Shown: positions 1-11,224 of the stretch, piece by piece | Numbering within the stretch: position 1 is the first letter of the stretch | Layout of the letters: each line of letters starts with the position of its first letter | Source of the DNA: Terfezia claveryi | Taxonomy: Eukaryota > Ascomycota > Pezizomycetes > Pezizales > Pezizaceae | Direction: 5' to 3' | NCBI GenBank assembly: GCA_015179025.1 | Contig: WHUX01000030.1 | Location: forward strand, 62,001 to 126,000 | DNA length: 64,000 nucleotides | Program-made: the position numbers and the translations under genes | Notes under the pieces: model-generated | The model's database searches: none | What the model was told of the DNA's origin: nothing | What the model saw: only the letters and a program-made list of their open reading frames with translations

Positions 1-95
1 ATACAGTAACACCGACCCATTTCCCTATTTTAGTTATCCAAATCTCCCAAAACCGGTGAACAAAACGAAAACAACATGATACAAGCAATTCCTGT

Positions 96-3000
96 CTAAA
101 ATAATCCCTCAATCTCACCAGTCTCACGATTAACATCGACCTGTGAACCGCAGTGTTAGATATTGAACGATAAATTCAGACGAGATCCTACATGTAGCTT
201 ACGTTAAGGTATCCAGGGGCAGTTGGTAGCCCAGGGATAGTCTGAATATCAGCTGCCTTTGCATACAGGTAGCCAGCACCTTGCGACAGCTTGATGTCCC
301 TGATGGGCACTGTGAACCCTGTTGGGGCTCCCTTGAGCTCAGGGTCATGTGAAAGCGAGTATTGGGTTTTTGCAATGCAGATTGGAAGGTTACCAAAGCC
401 CTAATGCCCGGTGATTAGCCCAAGCCCTGAAGCTGAACAGAGGGCTGTCCTACCTGTTTTTTATATGTCTCCACCTGGGCTTTTGCCAGGTCACTTAGCT
501 CAATGCCAGCAGCACCATACATGTTCTTCGTAATTGCCTGCAACTTCTCCTCGATGGTCATATCGACATTGTACAAGAACTTGAACTCGCCTCTCGGCTT
601 GTTGCAGGCCCCAATGACACCATGGGCAAGGTCAGTCGCGCCCTTTCCTCCCTCTGCCCAGTGGTTGGCAGGGATAGCATACTCAGCACCCGCCTTCAAA
701 GCCTCTTCCCTGATACATTGCACTTCGGCTTCGGTATCGGTAGTGAACTTATTGATAGCCACAACAACTGGGACACTATACTGCTTTGCATTTTGAATGT
801 GCTTCACAAGGTTGATGCAGCCCGCCCTGAGGATCTCAACGTTCTCGGTCCTGTATACTTCTGGAAGAGCAGCACCGGGAGTGATGTTAGGCCCACCACC
901 GTGTACTTTCAAGGCACGAACAGTGGCAACAATGACAACACAGTCAGGTACCAATCCACTGGAGCGGCACTTGATGTTGAAGAAACGTTCACCACCCATA
1001 GTGAAATCAAATCCTGCTTCCGTGACTACATAACCTGCCTTCTCTCTTGGATCCTCATCCTCCTCAGTTCCAGCGAGCTTCAGAGCCAACTTATCGGCGA
1101 TGACTGAGCTGGCACCAATACTGATATTGGCAAAAGGACCAGCATGAACGAAGACTGGAGTTCCCTCCAATGTTTGCATGAGGTTGGGTTTGATAGCATC
1201 CTTCATCAAAGCAGTAAGGGCACCGCCGACACCAAGGTCATCACAAGTGACTGGCTCACCGCTCTTACTACTGCCGATAACCATCCTGCCGAGCCTCTCA
1301 CGCATGTCTGCTAGGTCATTGGACAGAGCCAAGACAGCCATGACCTCTGACGCTACGGAGATGTCGAAACCGGTGTATCTGGACAAACCTTTCTCGGTTG
1401 GGGCCTGGCCAATGGTGACGCCTCTTAGATGACGGTCATTGATGTCTAGCACTCGTTTCCAAGTGATGGTTTCAGGATCGATATCCAACCTAGCGAACCT
1501 ATTGACCTCTTCATCAGTCAAGTCATCAGGGTTTGTCTTATCAATTCCAAGCTTCTTCAAGCGGCGGAACATAATAGGAGCAAACTGTCGGACATCCTTT
1601 TTCTTGGGCACGAGGCGGTTGAAGAGAGCTCTATCCTTCTGGGTAGCTTCATGGAACATTCTGGTATCAATAGCGGCAGCTGCATTGTATGTTAGAAACA
1701 CTTATAGCAATGTTCAATGTTCAGGGTAATAAATACCTAGAAGATTGTTCGCTGCAGTGACAGCATGGATATCGCCTGTCAAATGCATGTTGAACTCATC
1801 CATAGGAATGACTTGACTGTACCCTCCACCAGCAGCACCGCCCTTGATACCGAAAGTTGGACCTTGGCTGGGCTGCCTGACATTGGCGAAGGCAATTTTG
1901 CCAAGGTGAGCACCAAGGGCTTGAGCCAACCCCATAGTGGTGGTCTGAGTTAAGGTATCAGCGACTTTCTATACAAGGTGATATCTAGAGATACATACCG
2001 ACTTGCCCTCACCCAAGGGGGTAGGAGTTATACCAGCAACAAGAACGTACTTTCCGTTCTTCCTGTATGCAAGTCTGTTTAACAAGGCCAAGTCGACCTT
2101 TGCCTTGTGAGCACCGTAAAGCTCAAGCTCCCTCTCAGTAATGCCGAGCTCCTGGCCAATAACCTTGACATTCTTAGGCCTCTGAGATCTTGAAACCTCG
2201 ATATCACTAGGGACATTTATTTTCGGTTTCAATGGCAAAGGTGTAATCTTGCGGGCTCGAGTAGCTTCCCAAAATCTGTTCGCAGACTCGACAACGTTCT
2301 GGAGGAGCATGCAGACGGTCATTGGGCCAACTCCTCCTGGCACAGGTGTAATCAAAGAAGCGACCTCCTTCGCAGACTCGTAGTCAACGTCACCGACCAA
2401 ACGCTCCCCAGACTTCTTGGTCTCGTCCTTAATGTAGTTGATACCAACATCAATGACCACAGCTCCAGGCTTGAGCCATTCTCCCTTGACGAAATTTGGA
2501 ATTCCAATGGCAGCGACAACAATGTCAGCCGTCTTCACAATTTCGGGGAGATTCCTGGTGTGCGAGTGGCATACGGTGACAGTCGCATCTGCGTTCTTGA
2601 GAAGGTATGACACTGGGCTACCAACGATGTCGCTTCGCCCCAAAACGACAGCATTCTTACCACGAACAACAACACCAGACTCCTTGAGGAGGACCATAAC
2701 ACCAGCTGGGGTGCATGGTGTGAATAGAGGGGTCTTTCCACGTTTAGCAAGGTCCCCAATGTTCATGGTACCGAATCCGTCAACATCTTTATTATGGTGG
2801 ACAGCAGATGTGATGGCAGCCTCGGAGATGTGCTTGGGGATAGGGAGCTGAACAAGGATACCGTGAACAGAGGGGTCATTATTGAGCTGGTCAATGTATT
2901 CTAGGAGCTATATTAAGAGTTAGACCGACTCGGGGGGGGGGGTATGTGGGAACAGTAAGGTACCTCTGATTCCATTATGTCCTCAGGGAACTTTTGGATG

Positions 3001-3560
3001 TTGCAAGTGATATTGGCCTACGATGCCCCAATGTGTGTTAGCCTGTCATACCGGAGGGTTTAGGGCACTGCCGAACCTCTTGCGCCGCCTTTAACTTCAT
3101 GCGAACATATGTGCCTGTTCCACCATGATAGTAGCATCAGTATTGTGCCCCAGTATGGATCCGAAGGGAATCACCCGTACTTGAATCTGGTCGGCCGCCC
3201 ACTGTGCACGATTGTCAGCACCTGCTCAATTTGGCTCAGATTACAGAAAGGCTGACCTTGGATGATGGTCAAGGCGGGCTTGAACCGCGGAGTGTTCTTC
3301 TGCTTCTTGGCAATCTCCTGGTTGAGTTTCTCCCGAATGCCCTTCGCAATTGCGGTACCATCAATCTTCTGGGCAGCCATGATGAGTCGGGTATACGAGA
3401 AACTGCGAGCTTGCTGGATCTGTGCTTCTGAGAAGTAACCGGAGCGGGAAGGTGAGGGTTTTGTAAAAGCTGCGGAGGGATAGACGCAGGCGGACCTTTC
3501 TAGCAGCCACACACCGCGGCCACTGGCCACACCCCCCAGCCGAACATGGCGGGCAAGCAT
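96..3560 (-). CDS. MIS1: C-1-tetrahydrofolate synthase, mitochondrial (trifunctional)
   Basis: This is a trifunctional one-carbon enzyme: methylene-THF dehydrogenase and methenyl-THF cyclohydrolase in the N-terminal third, formate-THF ligase in the C-terminal two thirds. I assemble nine exons: 3257-3560, 3181-3201, 3077-3114, 2964-3017, 1999-2907, 1737-1944, 454-1679, 203-400 and 96-140. They sum to 3003 nt (1000 aa), with every junction in phase. Visible landmarks are [18 protein letters not shown], the PGGVGPMT motif, the ligase P-loop region [11 protein letters not shown] and the C-terminal PGYLN..GEIEGLF. The start at 3560 adds an Arg-rich, Asp/Glu-poor leader of about 60 residues before MAAQKIDG, which fits a mitochondrial presequence. 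A cytosolic form could start at the inner ATG near 3380. Exons of 21, 38 and 54 nt near the 5' end are unusually small. Confidence 0.93.
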
Positions 3561-4340
3561 CGGATTGGAGGGAGGAGGGGTGCTGATAACCCGTGAAAAT
3601 GTCCTGGGTCACAATCTGGTCCGACGAATAAATAATAATAGCACGCACAGGAAATAAACTGCGGGGGGGGGGGCACCAGGAGCGAAAATCCTTCCCACTG
3701 TCGATTATTCTGAAATTGATTCAGACAGGCGCAATTAAGCTTTGCCCACAACGCTGCTAGTTGGTGCGGTTTTGAATTTCTGCTAGCAATGATATTGTCG
3801 GATATATAATCGAAACTCAAAGTGAGGGGTCTTCTACCTCCACGGCCACCAGAATAGGTCTTCTGGCATTATAGGCGGTTTTTCCCTCGTACACACCTCA
3901 AAAACTTGCTATGGTATATAAATAAATACCGTGGCTGAAGCCAAAAAGAAGAGTCAATAATACTTTATGGGCAGTCCATTCGGTTTCGTGGCGTTATTTT
4001 CTTAGCAAGTGGGTCTAATAATTCTATTCAGCATAAGAGGAATTGGCAGCAATTGCATCAGGCCGATGGCCCCAGAGAAATCCAGCAACGCCGTAGGATC
4101 GTGCATATATTTGGCTAGTGGTTGACTCTGGCGATGCCAGCTTAATCTGGTGACACACCAGGCGCATACACAACCCAGCATATCTGGCATATTCAACAGC
4201 ACCCAGCATACTTTGCATGCATGCGTCACTCCACGCAGCATACCCAGCACTACCCAGCATCCGATTCCTTTCTGTACATGATGTGATATCTCCCAGTAGC
4301 TTATAGTTGACTTGAGCTTCCGGAAAGAAAGATATCTATC
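3561..4340. other. intergenic, upstream of C1-THF synthase
   Basis: No gene is supported here. The stretch contains the presumed promoter of the minus-strand C1-THF synthase, a G-run near 3662-3671, and between about 4165 and 4262 a degenerate repetition of CCCAGCAT-like words. The short open frames here show no recognisable protein. Confidence 0.5.
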
Positions 4341-4349
4341 ACTGTACCT

Positions 4350-5190
4350 ACATGCTCCTGTGCTTTATATTACGCGCGTTATACCGGTACCTTGACCTCA
4401 CGCGCTTCCGCACCTAGACCTGTTCTCTGGGTTTAACATCTGTACATCCCTAGGCTCTGGTCATACAAAGCTGCTCCATGCACTCCGATGGAGGCATGCT
4501 ATAAATTACGTGCTTCCCTTAGCTTGATATAGTTCCGTAGTCACAGTCACGCTTCAGGGTAATTTCCCTCCAGTGGGCCAACCCCTGCTTATTTGACTTG
4601 GCACATGATCAAGCATGCGCTACCAGGTATATCGCCTATTATAGTAGAATATACTCTGTAAATAGAATCAAATTATACATATATGTAGTGGACCAAACAA
4701 GAGGTGACCCTTGTAAGTACTTTGCTTTTCTGGTGAAATAATGTATATTCTCTCTGTCTTTTGTATGTAACTCAATTTGTATGCTTAAAGATGTTAATAC
4801 ACAGAGTATGGTATTATGCCATAATGCAGATGTGATCTCGCTATGATGTTCTACAGATCAATGCCATGTATGTTTATTCTGACCCACAAACAGGCTGATA
4901 CTATGCCATAGATTCATTCAGATGTATAATAATTAACTACAGCAGATGCTATTGGAGCAATTGCGGGAAATGACAAATATGATATGCATAACCGGATTAC
5001 CCTGAAGCATTTCAAGCACGTAATTTATAGCATGCCTCCATCGGAGCATATGGAGCAGCTTTGTATGACCAGCCCAGGGATGCACAGTATGTTAAACTCA
5101 GAGAACAGGTCCAGGTGTGGAAGTACGTGAGGTCAAGGTACTGGTATAACGCTTGTAATTTGTAGTATATGCTGGAGTATGCATCAGCAA
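4350..5190. mobile_element. Long-terminal-inverted-repeat element (non-autonomous DNA transposon-like)
   Basis: The arm at about 4350-4565 reads again as its reverse complement at about 4994-5180. The best-matched stretch, from TACCTTGACC (about 4388) to TTACGTGCTT (about 4514), pairs with 5011-5140 at roughly 90% identity, and a further block CTTCAGGGTAAT/ATTACCCTGAAG also pairs. The left arm carries about 35 extra bases just inside. The loop of about 420 bp is A/T-rich and has no convincing reading frame. The outer ends decay gradually, so exact termini and any target-site duplication are not resolved. A LINE sits immediately to the right, at 5207. The element could be a foldback or MITE-like transposon, or an inverted duplication. 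Confidence 0.65.
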
Positions 5191-5206
5191 AAAAAAAACT
5201 GCAACG

Positions 5207-5886
5207 TTTTTTTTTTTTTTTTTTTGAAGTCTGTACGTCTATGGAGCCTAAGGCTATGAGACGGCCCCGTTCCGCCCCTTTGAAGGTTTGGTTTCTCACG
5301 GGACAACAAGTTGCTTAAACGCCCTGCCTCCCAACCTAAGAAATATACCCCTTCCTCCGCCACCACGCTCCTAACCAGCCCGTCCCCTAATAAATAAACT
5401 CCTCCGCCGCATACCGTGACTGCTATGGCAACCTTGGCGCACGATACCCTTGGCCCCACCCCTCTTCCTAATCTTCCTACTTTCTTCCTTCTACCCCACA
5501 CCAGATACAGCCCTTACCTCACCTTGTTGCGTCTAAATTCAACGCTGCGATCTGCCAACTGAAGCCACTGCGATCACGCTGGCAAGAACAACAAGGTGAG
5601 GTAGGGTTTCTTTTCCTTCTACTTACTTTCTTCCTTCTACCCCACCACCTTGTTGCGTCTAAATTCAACGCTGCGATCTGCCAACTGAAGCCACTGCGAT
5701 CACGCTGGCAAGAACAACAAGGTGGGTAGTGTTTCTTTTCCTTCTCGCATCTATGACCCTCATTTCAACCATGCCACTTCTTTGCCGAGTTCAGGGCTGC
5801 CCGAGGCAATGCTTCACTGGAACCATTTTTGAAGTAACCCATGAAAACCCCACCAAAGAAGTTGACCTCCAGGCTAACTACAGGAC
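5207..5886 (-). mobile_element. 5'-truncated LINE copy (Tad-like non-LTR retrotransposon), 3' end at the poly-T
   Basis: A T-run at 5207-5225 is the poly(A) tail of a minus-strand insertion. The adjoining sequence matches the 3' untranslated parts of the copies at 9556-10264 (+) and 23133-23737 (-). The hexamer GCAACG occurs at 5201-5206 and again at 5887-5892, a candidate short target-site duplication. Internally, a block of about 75 bp (near 5535-5600 and 5655-5725, containing GCGATCTGCCAACTGAAGCC) is present twice in tandem; the 23.6-kb copy has it once. No coding part remains. Confidence 0.75.
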
Positions 5887-6270
5887 GCAACGTTACTTCA
5901 GCCACATCAGATGCTTCACGTCGCTGCCCTTGCTTCCTGTAGCGTCCCAACTCCGTCATGCATCTTTACCCGATGCCCCGCGTCAGGTCGCCCACTCTGC
6001 TTCACGTTGCGTCCACCTCCGTCATGCGAACCAGGCTGGCCCTGCGTCAGAGAGATCCTGGTTTTCATACATATAGAGAGACCGCGAAAGCATGGTTTTC
6101 ATACCCGCGGAAGCATGGTTTTCATACTCGCGCAAGCATGGTTTTCATGCATATAGAGAGACCGCGAAAGCATGGTTTTCATACATATAGAGAGACCGCG
6201 AAAGCATGGTTTTCATACATATTGAAAGACCGCGAAAACATGGTTTCATACATATTGAGAGGCCGCCTTT
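5887..6270. repeat. GCGTC-rich spacer and CATGGTTTTCATAC minisatellite
   Basis: From about 6056 to 6263 a unit of roughly 22-34 bp built on GCATGGTTTTCATACATATA plus AGAGAGACCGCGAAA recurs about six times with partial deletions. The sequence just before it (5890-6055) is rich in CGTCATGC and GCGTC words, which reappear at 6960-7060. All frames across it are translations of the repeat, so I do not call a gene. Confidence 0.8.
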
Positions 6271-6510
6271 AAGTTAACTTCCCACATACAGCTATTTCTT
6301 CCTCGGTACTTGATTTTGCCAAGAGCAGCGGACGCCATTCAACAAAGCGGGAGTGGTTGGAGGTAGGACAAGTTCTAAGACAGCGTCAGTCAGTTGGGCA
6401 GCTGGATCCGACATCAGGGGGCGGGCGGCACGGAGAGTCCCTTCCCTATTTCCCAGGTGTGGCTGGCTGGGACTTAGAGATATTCTCCTGTTTATTGCGG
6501 AGGGATTTCT

Positions 6511-6700
6511 ATGGTTCTCTCCGCTACAGAGGTTTGCACGCTCATATGGACTCGGAGATCCAGGCAAGTAAGGACCACCACGGATATCCAGGCTAATAAG
6601 GACCCCGAATTGCAGGCTCAAATGGACTCGGATATTCAGGTGAATAAGGACCCGGTATTGCAGACTCATATGGACGGAGATGTTCAACATGGAGCGCAGT
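6511..6700. repeat. Degenerate 48-bp tandem repeat, possibly a coding relic
   Basis: A unit resembling ATGGACTCGGATATTCAGGT followed by AATAAGGACCC and TTGCAG occurs about three times with decay. The plus frame stays open over the repeats (to a stop near 6712) and gives a 16-residue period of the type DIQxNKDPxLQxxMDS. The multiple-of-three period is compatible with a former coding repeat, but there is no upstream gene structure and I do not recognise the peptide. Confidence 0.5.
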
Positions 6701-6714
6701 GTGTGTTAGTGTAG

Positions 6715-7119
6715 CATTATTAGATTCTCGTGGGAATAAATAAAATGGATTATTTCAAAATGCATAATATGCAGGCAAACTATTCATGTCGGAGCTTTGG
6801 AATGAGATATTGACTGCGTAGAGGGTGGAGGGCAAGGTGGATGTGAATCTGAGAATATGGCTTCAAATCAGTTGTGTTGGTTGAGTCAATTAAGATGTGT
6901 ATGCGTTGGTTAAGTCAAATAAGTTGGGTGTGCGTTAGGATATATGGTAAGAAATGGTTTGCGTCCAGAGAGCCCAATTTGCGTCGGACGTAGGAAAATG
7001 TTCAAGTTGGCTTCAGATTCGCGTCGGAGCGCCACATGCTTCTCTGACGCACCTGACGCAGATATTATTTTTGCTGATGCTGAGTTGTGCTAACTTAAAT
7101 CTCTTCTAGAGTAACGAGG
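6715..7119. other. intergenic, no feature recognised
   Basis: Moderately A/T-rich sequence after the repeat. It contains several GCGTCGGA/TGACGCA words between 6960 and 7060 resembling those at 5890-6055. No open frame of note. Confidence 0.4.
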
Positions 7120-7993
7120 AAAATCATACTTCGTGGCGTTCACTACCGTAATCGTCTACTTTGGCGGTCTCGTTTCACCCGGAAAAGCCGACAACACACC
7201 TCAACATACCGAATCGTGTTGTGGCAAATCGAATTGCTCTCGTGGTTCTCGACAAGTATGATTTGTGTAACTCTCTCACAGTAGCACTTCAGCATCTCGT
7301 TAACTACGGAGAACTTGATCGAACGATGGGCTGTTATCGAGAATTGATGATGCAACGGGACATCACCACCAACGATCTTACCAAAACGAGTGAGGCAAAC
7401 GAGTGAGGCAAACCATCGGGATAGCTTCTATTTCTGCCTCCTGTGACACTATTCTCTTGTTCCACACGCAGAATTTAAAGTGATAAAGGTAATCCATTAC
7501 TTACTATTAGCTAGACAATATCTAACGTCTCGTGTAGCCAGACCAAACAAACAGCCATATCGATCTTGTCTTCCAGGTTCCCGGACTGCTGATAGTTACC
7601 GAATGGAAGTTCTATCAAATTCAGTACCTAAATATACCAGTTGGCAGCAGCGGAAATGCAGTTCTCGCTAAAGCAGACACCCTGCGCGATTACACTCTCC
7701 CCAAAATTCTTGAGCTTAGATTCAGCCATTGGGACAAGTACCACAGAGGAACAATTCGATCGTGGGTTATGGAAAAGGAGGGCCCGCAGCTAAGGGATTA
7801 TATTAAGAGCGCTTATGTGCAGCAACTGATGGAGAAACAAAGTCTTGAGTTGCGGGCACACCTTGTTATCATTGTCGGGTCACGTCATATCATGTTGTGG
7901 GATATGGATGGCTGCAGAACCTCGTCTTGTAGAGATGCCAAGCAGGCCGAACAGGCCCCTGAAGACCTCCGTTCTCTTTTCTCATTACGCTAA
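7120..7993 (+). pseudogene. Relic of an AAA-ATPase-like / PD-(D/E)XK nuclease family gene (DUF1703-type)
   Basis: Two blocks resemble the fungal family that joins a predicted AAA-ATPase domain to a PD-(D/E)XK nuclease-like C-terminus. The first (about 7161-7400) contains PTTHLNIPNRVVANRI followed by a helical stretch. The second (about 7545-7915, another frame) has a hydrophobic strand ending in TEWKFYQIQYL, which holds the E-x-K part of the nuclease motif, and later IVGSRHIMLWDMDG. Between them lie an in-frame stop within a stretch reading DSFYFCLL, a short duplication of GAGTGAGGCAAAC (7390-7415), and a frame change. The N-terminal ATPase P-loop is absent. I read it as a truncated, broken copy. 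The family call rests on pattern recognition of strand and motif order. Confidence 0.5.
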
Positions 7994-7999
7994 CCTCCA

Positions 8000-8598
8000 T
8001 GCATCTAGAGGCGATTTCATTCCTCGCTTTTGATTCACGATATCTTGTCTGAACTCTATTAGCTAACTAGGTAAGGCTGTTTGAAACATCCTGATATGGC
8101 AACGTTCCCTAGGAATACAACAAAAAAGTAATTGAATCACCTGGGTATTGAACCTCAGACAATTTGCATGGTAATACGGGGCGATTTGTACTCGCATATA
8201 TATATGCCACGAATGCATGAATACCACGTAAGGAGGCGCATGTATATAATTCTAGTGCAATTTAATTTAGCACCCCTTCTGGGTTTCTGGTTTTGTTGGT
8301 AGTGGGCCCGTGCTACTCGAGCCTGTGTTAACATCATAGCCTCCATAGGACTCGGTCTACCTAAGACAGCCAATTCAGGTGGTATCTCATATCATTTCCA
8401 GCTGAGAATTTATAGGTGCCTCCCCAAGATAAATAGAGATGACTAGCTAAGGGGGGATAAGATAGGCAGTAGGTACTGTCATATAAGCTTTTTGTTCGCT
8501 GCTTCCTTGACTATATCATAAGGCTTTAGCTATAAACATTGCGCATACAAATATCAAAAAAGAAAGCTACCTATTTCACGCCAAATGAAAATAGTAAG
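8000..8598. other. intergenic with a short SINE-like segment
   Basis: Mostly A/T-rich. At 8074-8105 a 32-bp string is identical, in opposite orientation, to 18046-18077. On the minus strand it is preceded by GAGGTTCAATACC (8144-8156), which resembles a tRNA B-box. No protein gene is supported. Confidence 0.4.
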
Positions 8599-10719
8599 TC
8601 ACGTAGGCCCGAGATCTAGCTCATTGCATATCTTCCGCTTCTTTCTAGTTTCGGACTTCACATACTCCGAAACCTTTGTTAATGATATCGTTAAAACCCA
8701 TTGATCTAGCCTGTCGATAAAGCCTTGTAGTTTCTGTGTCCTCTCTATTGTTCGGTCCTTTTCCTTCCTAGAATCCTTAAATGCTTGTTTCTTTGTCAAA
8801 CCAGTTTGACTAGTGTCGGATTTTTCAGGAACGACAAAAATAAAATTTATTTTTCCAGTTTCAGGAAAGGATTCTATTAGGGGTTCTAAGCCACTCCACT
8901 AGAATAGTTGTTAGCCACTGTGTAGAAAAGAAAGCTCTGTATAGATGACAGACTTTTATTGAATGAGTATCGCTAGTTGTCATTTGAAACAAAAAATGAG
9001 GAGGGATGATGGCATCAACAGTAGCATTGTTCGATGCAATTGGCATATTGTACTTCTCTGACATAAGAGGGTCAGAACTCAAAAAATGATGCACCGTGTA
9101 GGCTGGGAGATCAATGTCCATAGTAGGGGATGAATCCCCGCTTCGATCACCCAATTGGTATATCTATGAATAAATTAGATTATCTATTAACCGTTTTTAT
9201 ATTATTACTTACTGTGAATTTTCCCCCGCGCAGCAGGATCTTATGCGCAAACACTTCGAAAAGGATACCTTTCAATGCCCCCCCCCCCCTCAAGCCCAGA
9301 GAGAATCGCTGTAATTGGAAGGTATTGCGATCTAAGGACAAACATCGCTCGCGAATGTATGCAGTAGCAAAGCACACCCTAGGAATATATAATTCGTCAT
9401 TCATTGGAATGACATGCAAGAGTTTGCCAGTGATATTGCCAACGAGTTGTGAGCGTACAATATACTATCGGTGTTTGGGCAAACCTAGCACCCAGTGATC
9501 ACGTTTTGTCCTAGCGGTTAAACTCTCCAACAAGGCTACGGTAAGTGGGAACCACAGCGGGAACAGGAGGAGGAAGAGTGATCAGGTGGAGCAGGAAGGC
9601 TCGGATTAACTATGTGCACTGCCGGACAGGGAAAGGTAATCTTCAATCCTGGAGAGCGATTATAGATGACACTATAGACCCGACTTGCCGAACGTGTGGA
9701 AGACATGTCGAGACAGGCAGCCACGTAGCGCTAGTCTGTCCGCATGGTGAGGAAATCGGACGGAGATGGGGGAATTGGGAGGACATGGACAATAGGAAGA
9801 GGTGGTTGAAGAAGGTGAAGGACGGAGGAGAAGAATACGTGGTAGATCTGGTTGAGACGTTTTTCTCAAGGATAGACCTAGCCTAGTAAGAGGTGGTTGT
9901 AGTTAGCCTGGAGGTCAACTTCTTTGGTGGGGTTTTCATGGGTTACTTCAAAAATGGTTCCAGTGAAGCATTGCCTCGGGCAGCTCTGAACTCGGCAAAG
10001 AAGTGGGTTGATAAAGTAAGTAGAGGGAAGATTAGGAAGAGGGGTGGGGCCAAGGGTATCGTGCGCCAAGGTTGCCATAGCAGTCACGGTATGCGGCGGA
10101 GGAGTTTATTTATTAGGGGACGGGCTGGTTAGGAGCGTGGTGGCGGAGGAAGGGGTATATTTCTTAGGTTGGGAGGCAGGGCGTTTAAAAGGGGCGGAAC
10201 GGGGCCGTCTCATAGCCTTAGGCTCCATAGACGTACAGACTTCAAAAAAAAAAAAAAAAAAAAAGTGGGAACCACCTCCATATCGAAACAATTAGCAACA
10301 CAGTTAGGCTCAAAAAGTGATTCGAGGTCGAGCAGCCCATCAGGAGTAGTCATCGCCATGAGAGTTCCTGGCACCCCCCCCCCCCACTTTGTGTATAGTT
10401 CCTTGAGATTCTCCTGAGAAATCTCCTTTCCCATAGGTTGAAATTCTGTATTCCAGTTTTCCAACTCATGGAAGCTCCATGTGGGCATATAACGAAATTT
10501 GTAAAGTGGGGGTTTGACTCCCTTCCATTCAGTAATCTTTGGAGAGGTTACTATAACAACTTTGCCATTGGAGGTTTCCGCTAGTGTTACTGCATCCAGC
10601 AGATGCCATATACCATTCCTTCTTAATAAATTCCCAAAAGACTCCACCTGGAATGCTTTACCATCAGGATAGAGTACCTGTCGAGAATCTATCGTTTGTC
10701 TCAAAACTATATCGTTGGA
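8599..10719 (-). pseudogene. Crinkler/RHS-type P-loop NTPase gene, 5'-truncated and split by a LINE
   Basis: Reading 10719 to 8599, the blocks match the order seen in fungal Crinkler (CRN) and retrotransposon-hot-spot-like proteins. First comes the post-P-loop region containing SNGKVVIVTSP and RYMPTWSFHELENW (10719-10276). Then a region with LHVIPMNDELYIPRV and LKGILFEVFAHK (9440-9225), then DAIIPPHFLFQMTTSD (about 9100-8980), then INFIFVVPEKSD and a Lys-rich tail ending at 8599. Small introns fit at about 9220-9165. The P-loop itself is missing because homology to the other copy starts at 10719. A LINE lies inside the frame at 9556-10264, and the residual join after it soon meets stops. It was probably a nuclear-acting effector or selfish-element-like protein; its function here is lost. 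Confidence 0.7.
9556..10264 (+). mobile_element. 5'-truncated LINE insertion with ORF2 C-terminal zinc-knuckle and poly(A)
   Basis: The insertion is flanked by a 13-bp direct repeat AAGTGGGAACCAC at 9543-9555 and 10263-10275 (two of these bases overlap the A-run), a typical target-site duplication. Its 5' part (frame 9545-9886) encodes the end of a non-LTR retrotransposon ORF2: a basic stretch, then a CxxC...H....C knuckle reading CRTCGRHVETGSHVALVCP, then a stop. A noncoding 3' part of about 350 bp and an A-run at 10244-10264 follow. Reverse transcriptase and endonuclease domains are absent, so the copy is dead on arrival. It interrupts the Crinkler-type frame. Confidence 0.88.
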
Positions 10720-11224
10720 AGGCCCAGGTACAAACCACTCAGCAAGCTTGACTGCCTAATTTGGCAGTAGCTACCCAATTCGGTAGGCTAGCCCAATTTA
10801 GTAAGCTTACTGAAGAAATACTCTGAGGGTGTTGTGCCAACCAGACTAAAATACAAACCTCATCTCTTCCCAGCCTGGTTAATCTCTTCTTATTAAGCTT
10901 CTTAAATCCTATATGAGGCCTGTTGAGGTTTAAGTCACATAAACCGTGTCTGAGAAGACTACTTTAGGTACATGCCATAGATACCTAAGATTGTTACAAC
11001 ACCATTTACTGTACAATTAACCACAGGTAAAGTTGCTATCATATCCCGGTTACACCGAGCTTACTGCGTAATCCACAAATTACCACTATGCTATGAGATC
11101 TTTAAACGCAATAGTATACAATGGCTGTTCTCGGTAGCACCCCCAAGGCGGAAAAAACAGCAGTCCCACTAGTCCGGTTAGTGCAAGCGCCTCGGTAGGG
11201 TTACAATTAGTTATCACAAAATCA
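10720..11224. other. intergenic with one MITE-like terminus
   Basis: TTGTGCCAACCAGACTA at 10832-10848 is the right end of the dispersed TAGTCTGGTTGGCACA family; no left partner is visible nearby. At 10750-10810 related words (AATTTGGCAGTAG, CAATTCGGTAGG, CAATTTAGTAAGC) repeat. No gene is supported. Confidence 0.5.

Noticed and set aside
503..1729. Several plus-strand frames over the first 2 kb
   Set aside because: All are shadows of the C1-THF synthase exons on the minus strand.
6056..6263. CRISPR-like array
   Set aside because: The units are contiguous minisatellite repeats without unique spacers, and the genome is eukaryotic.
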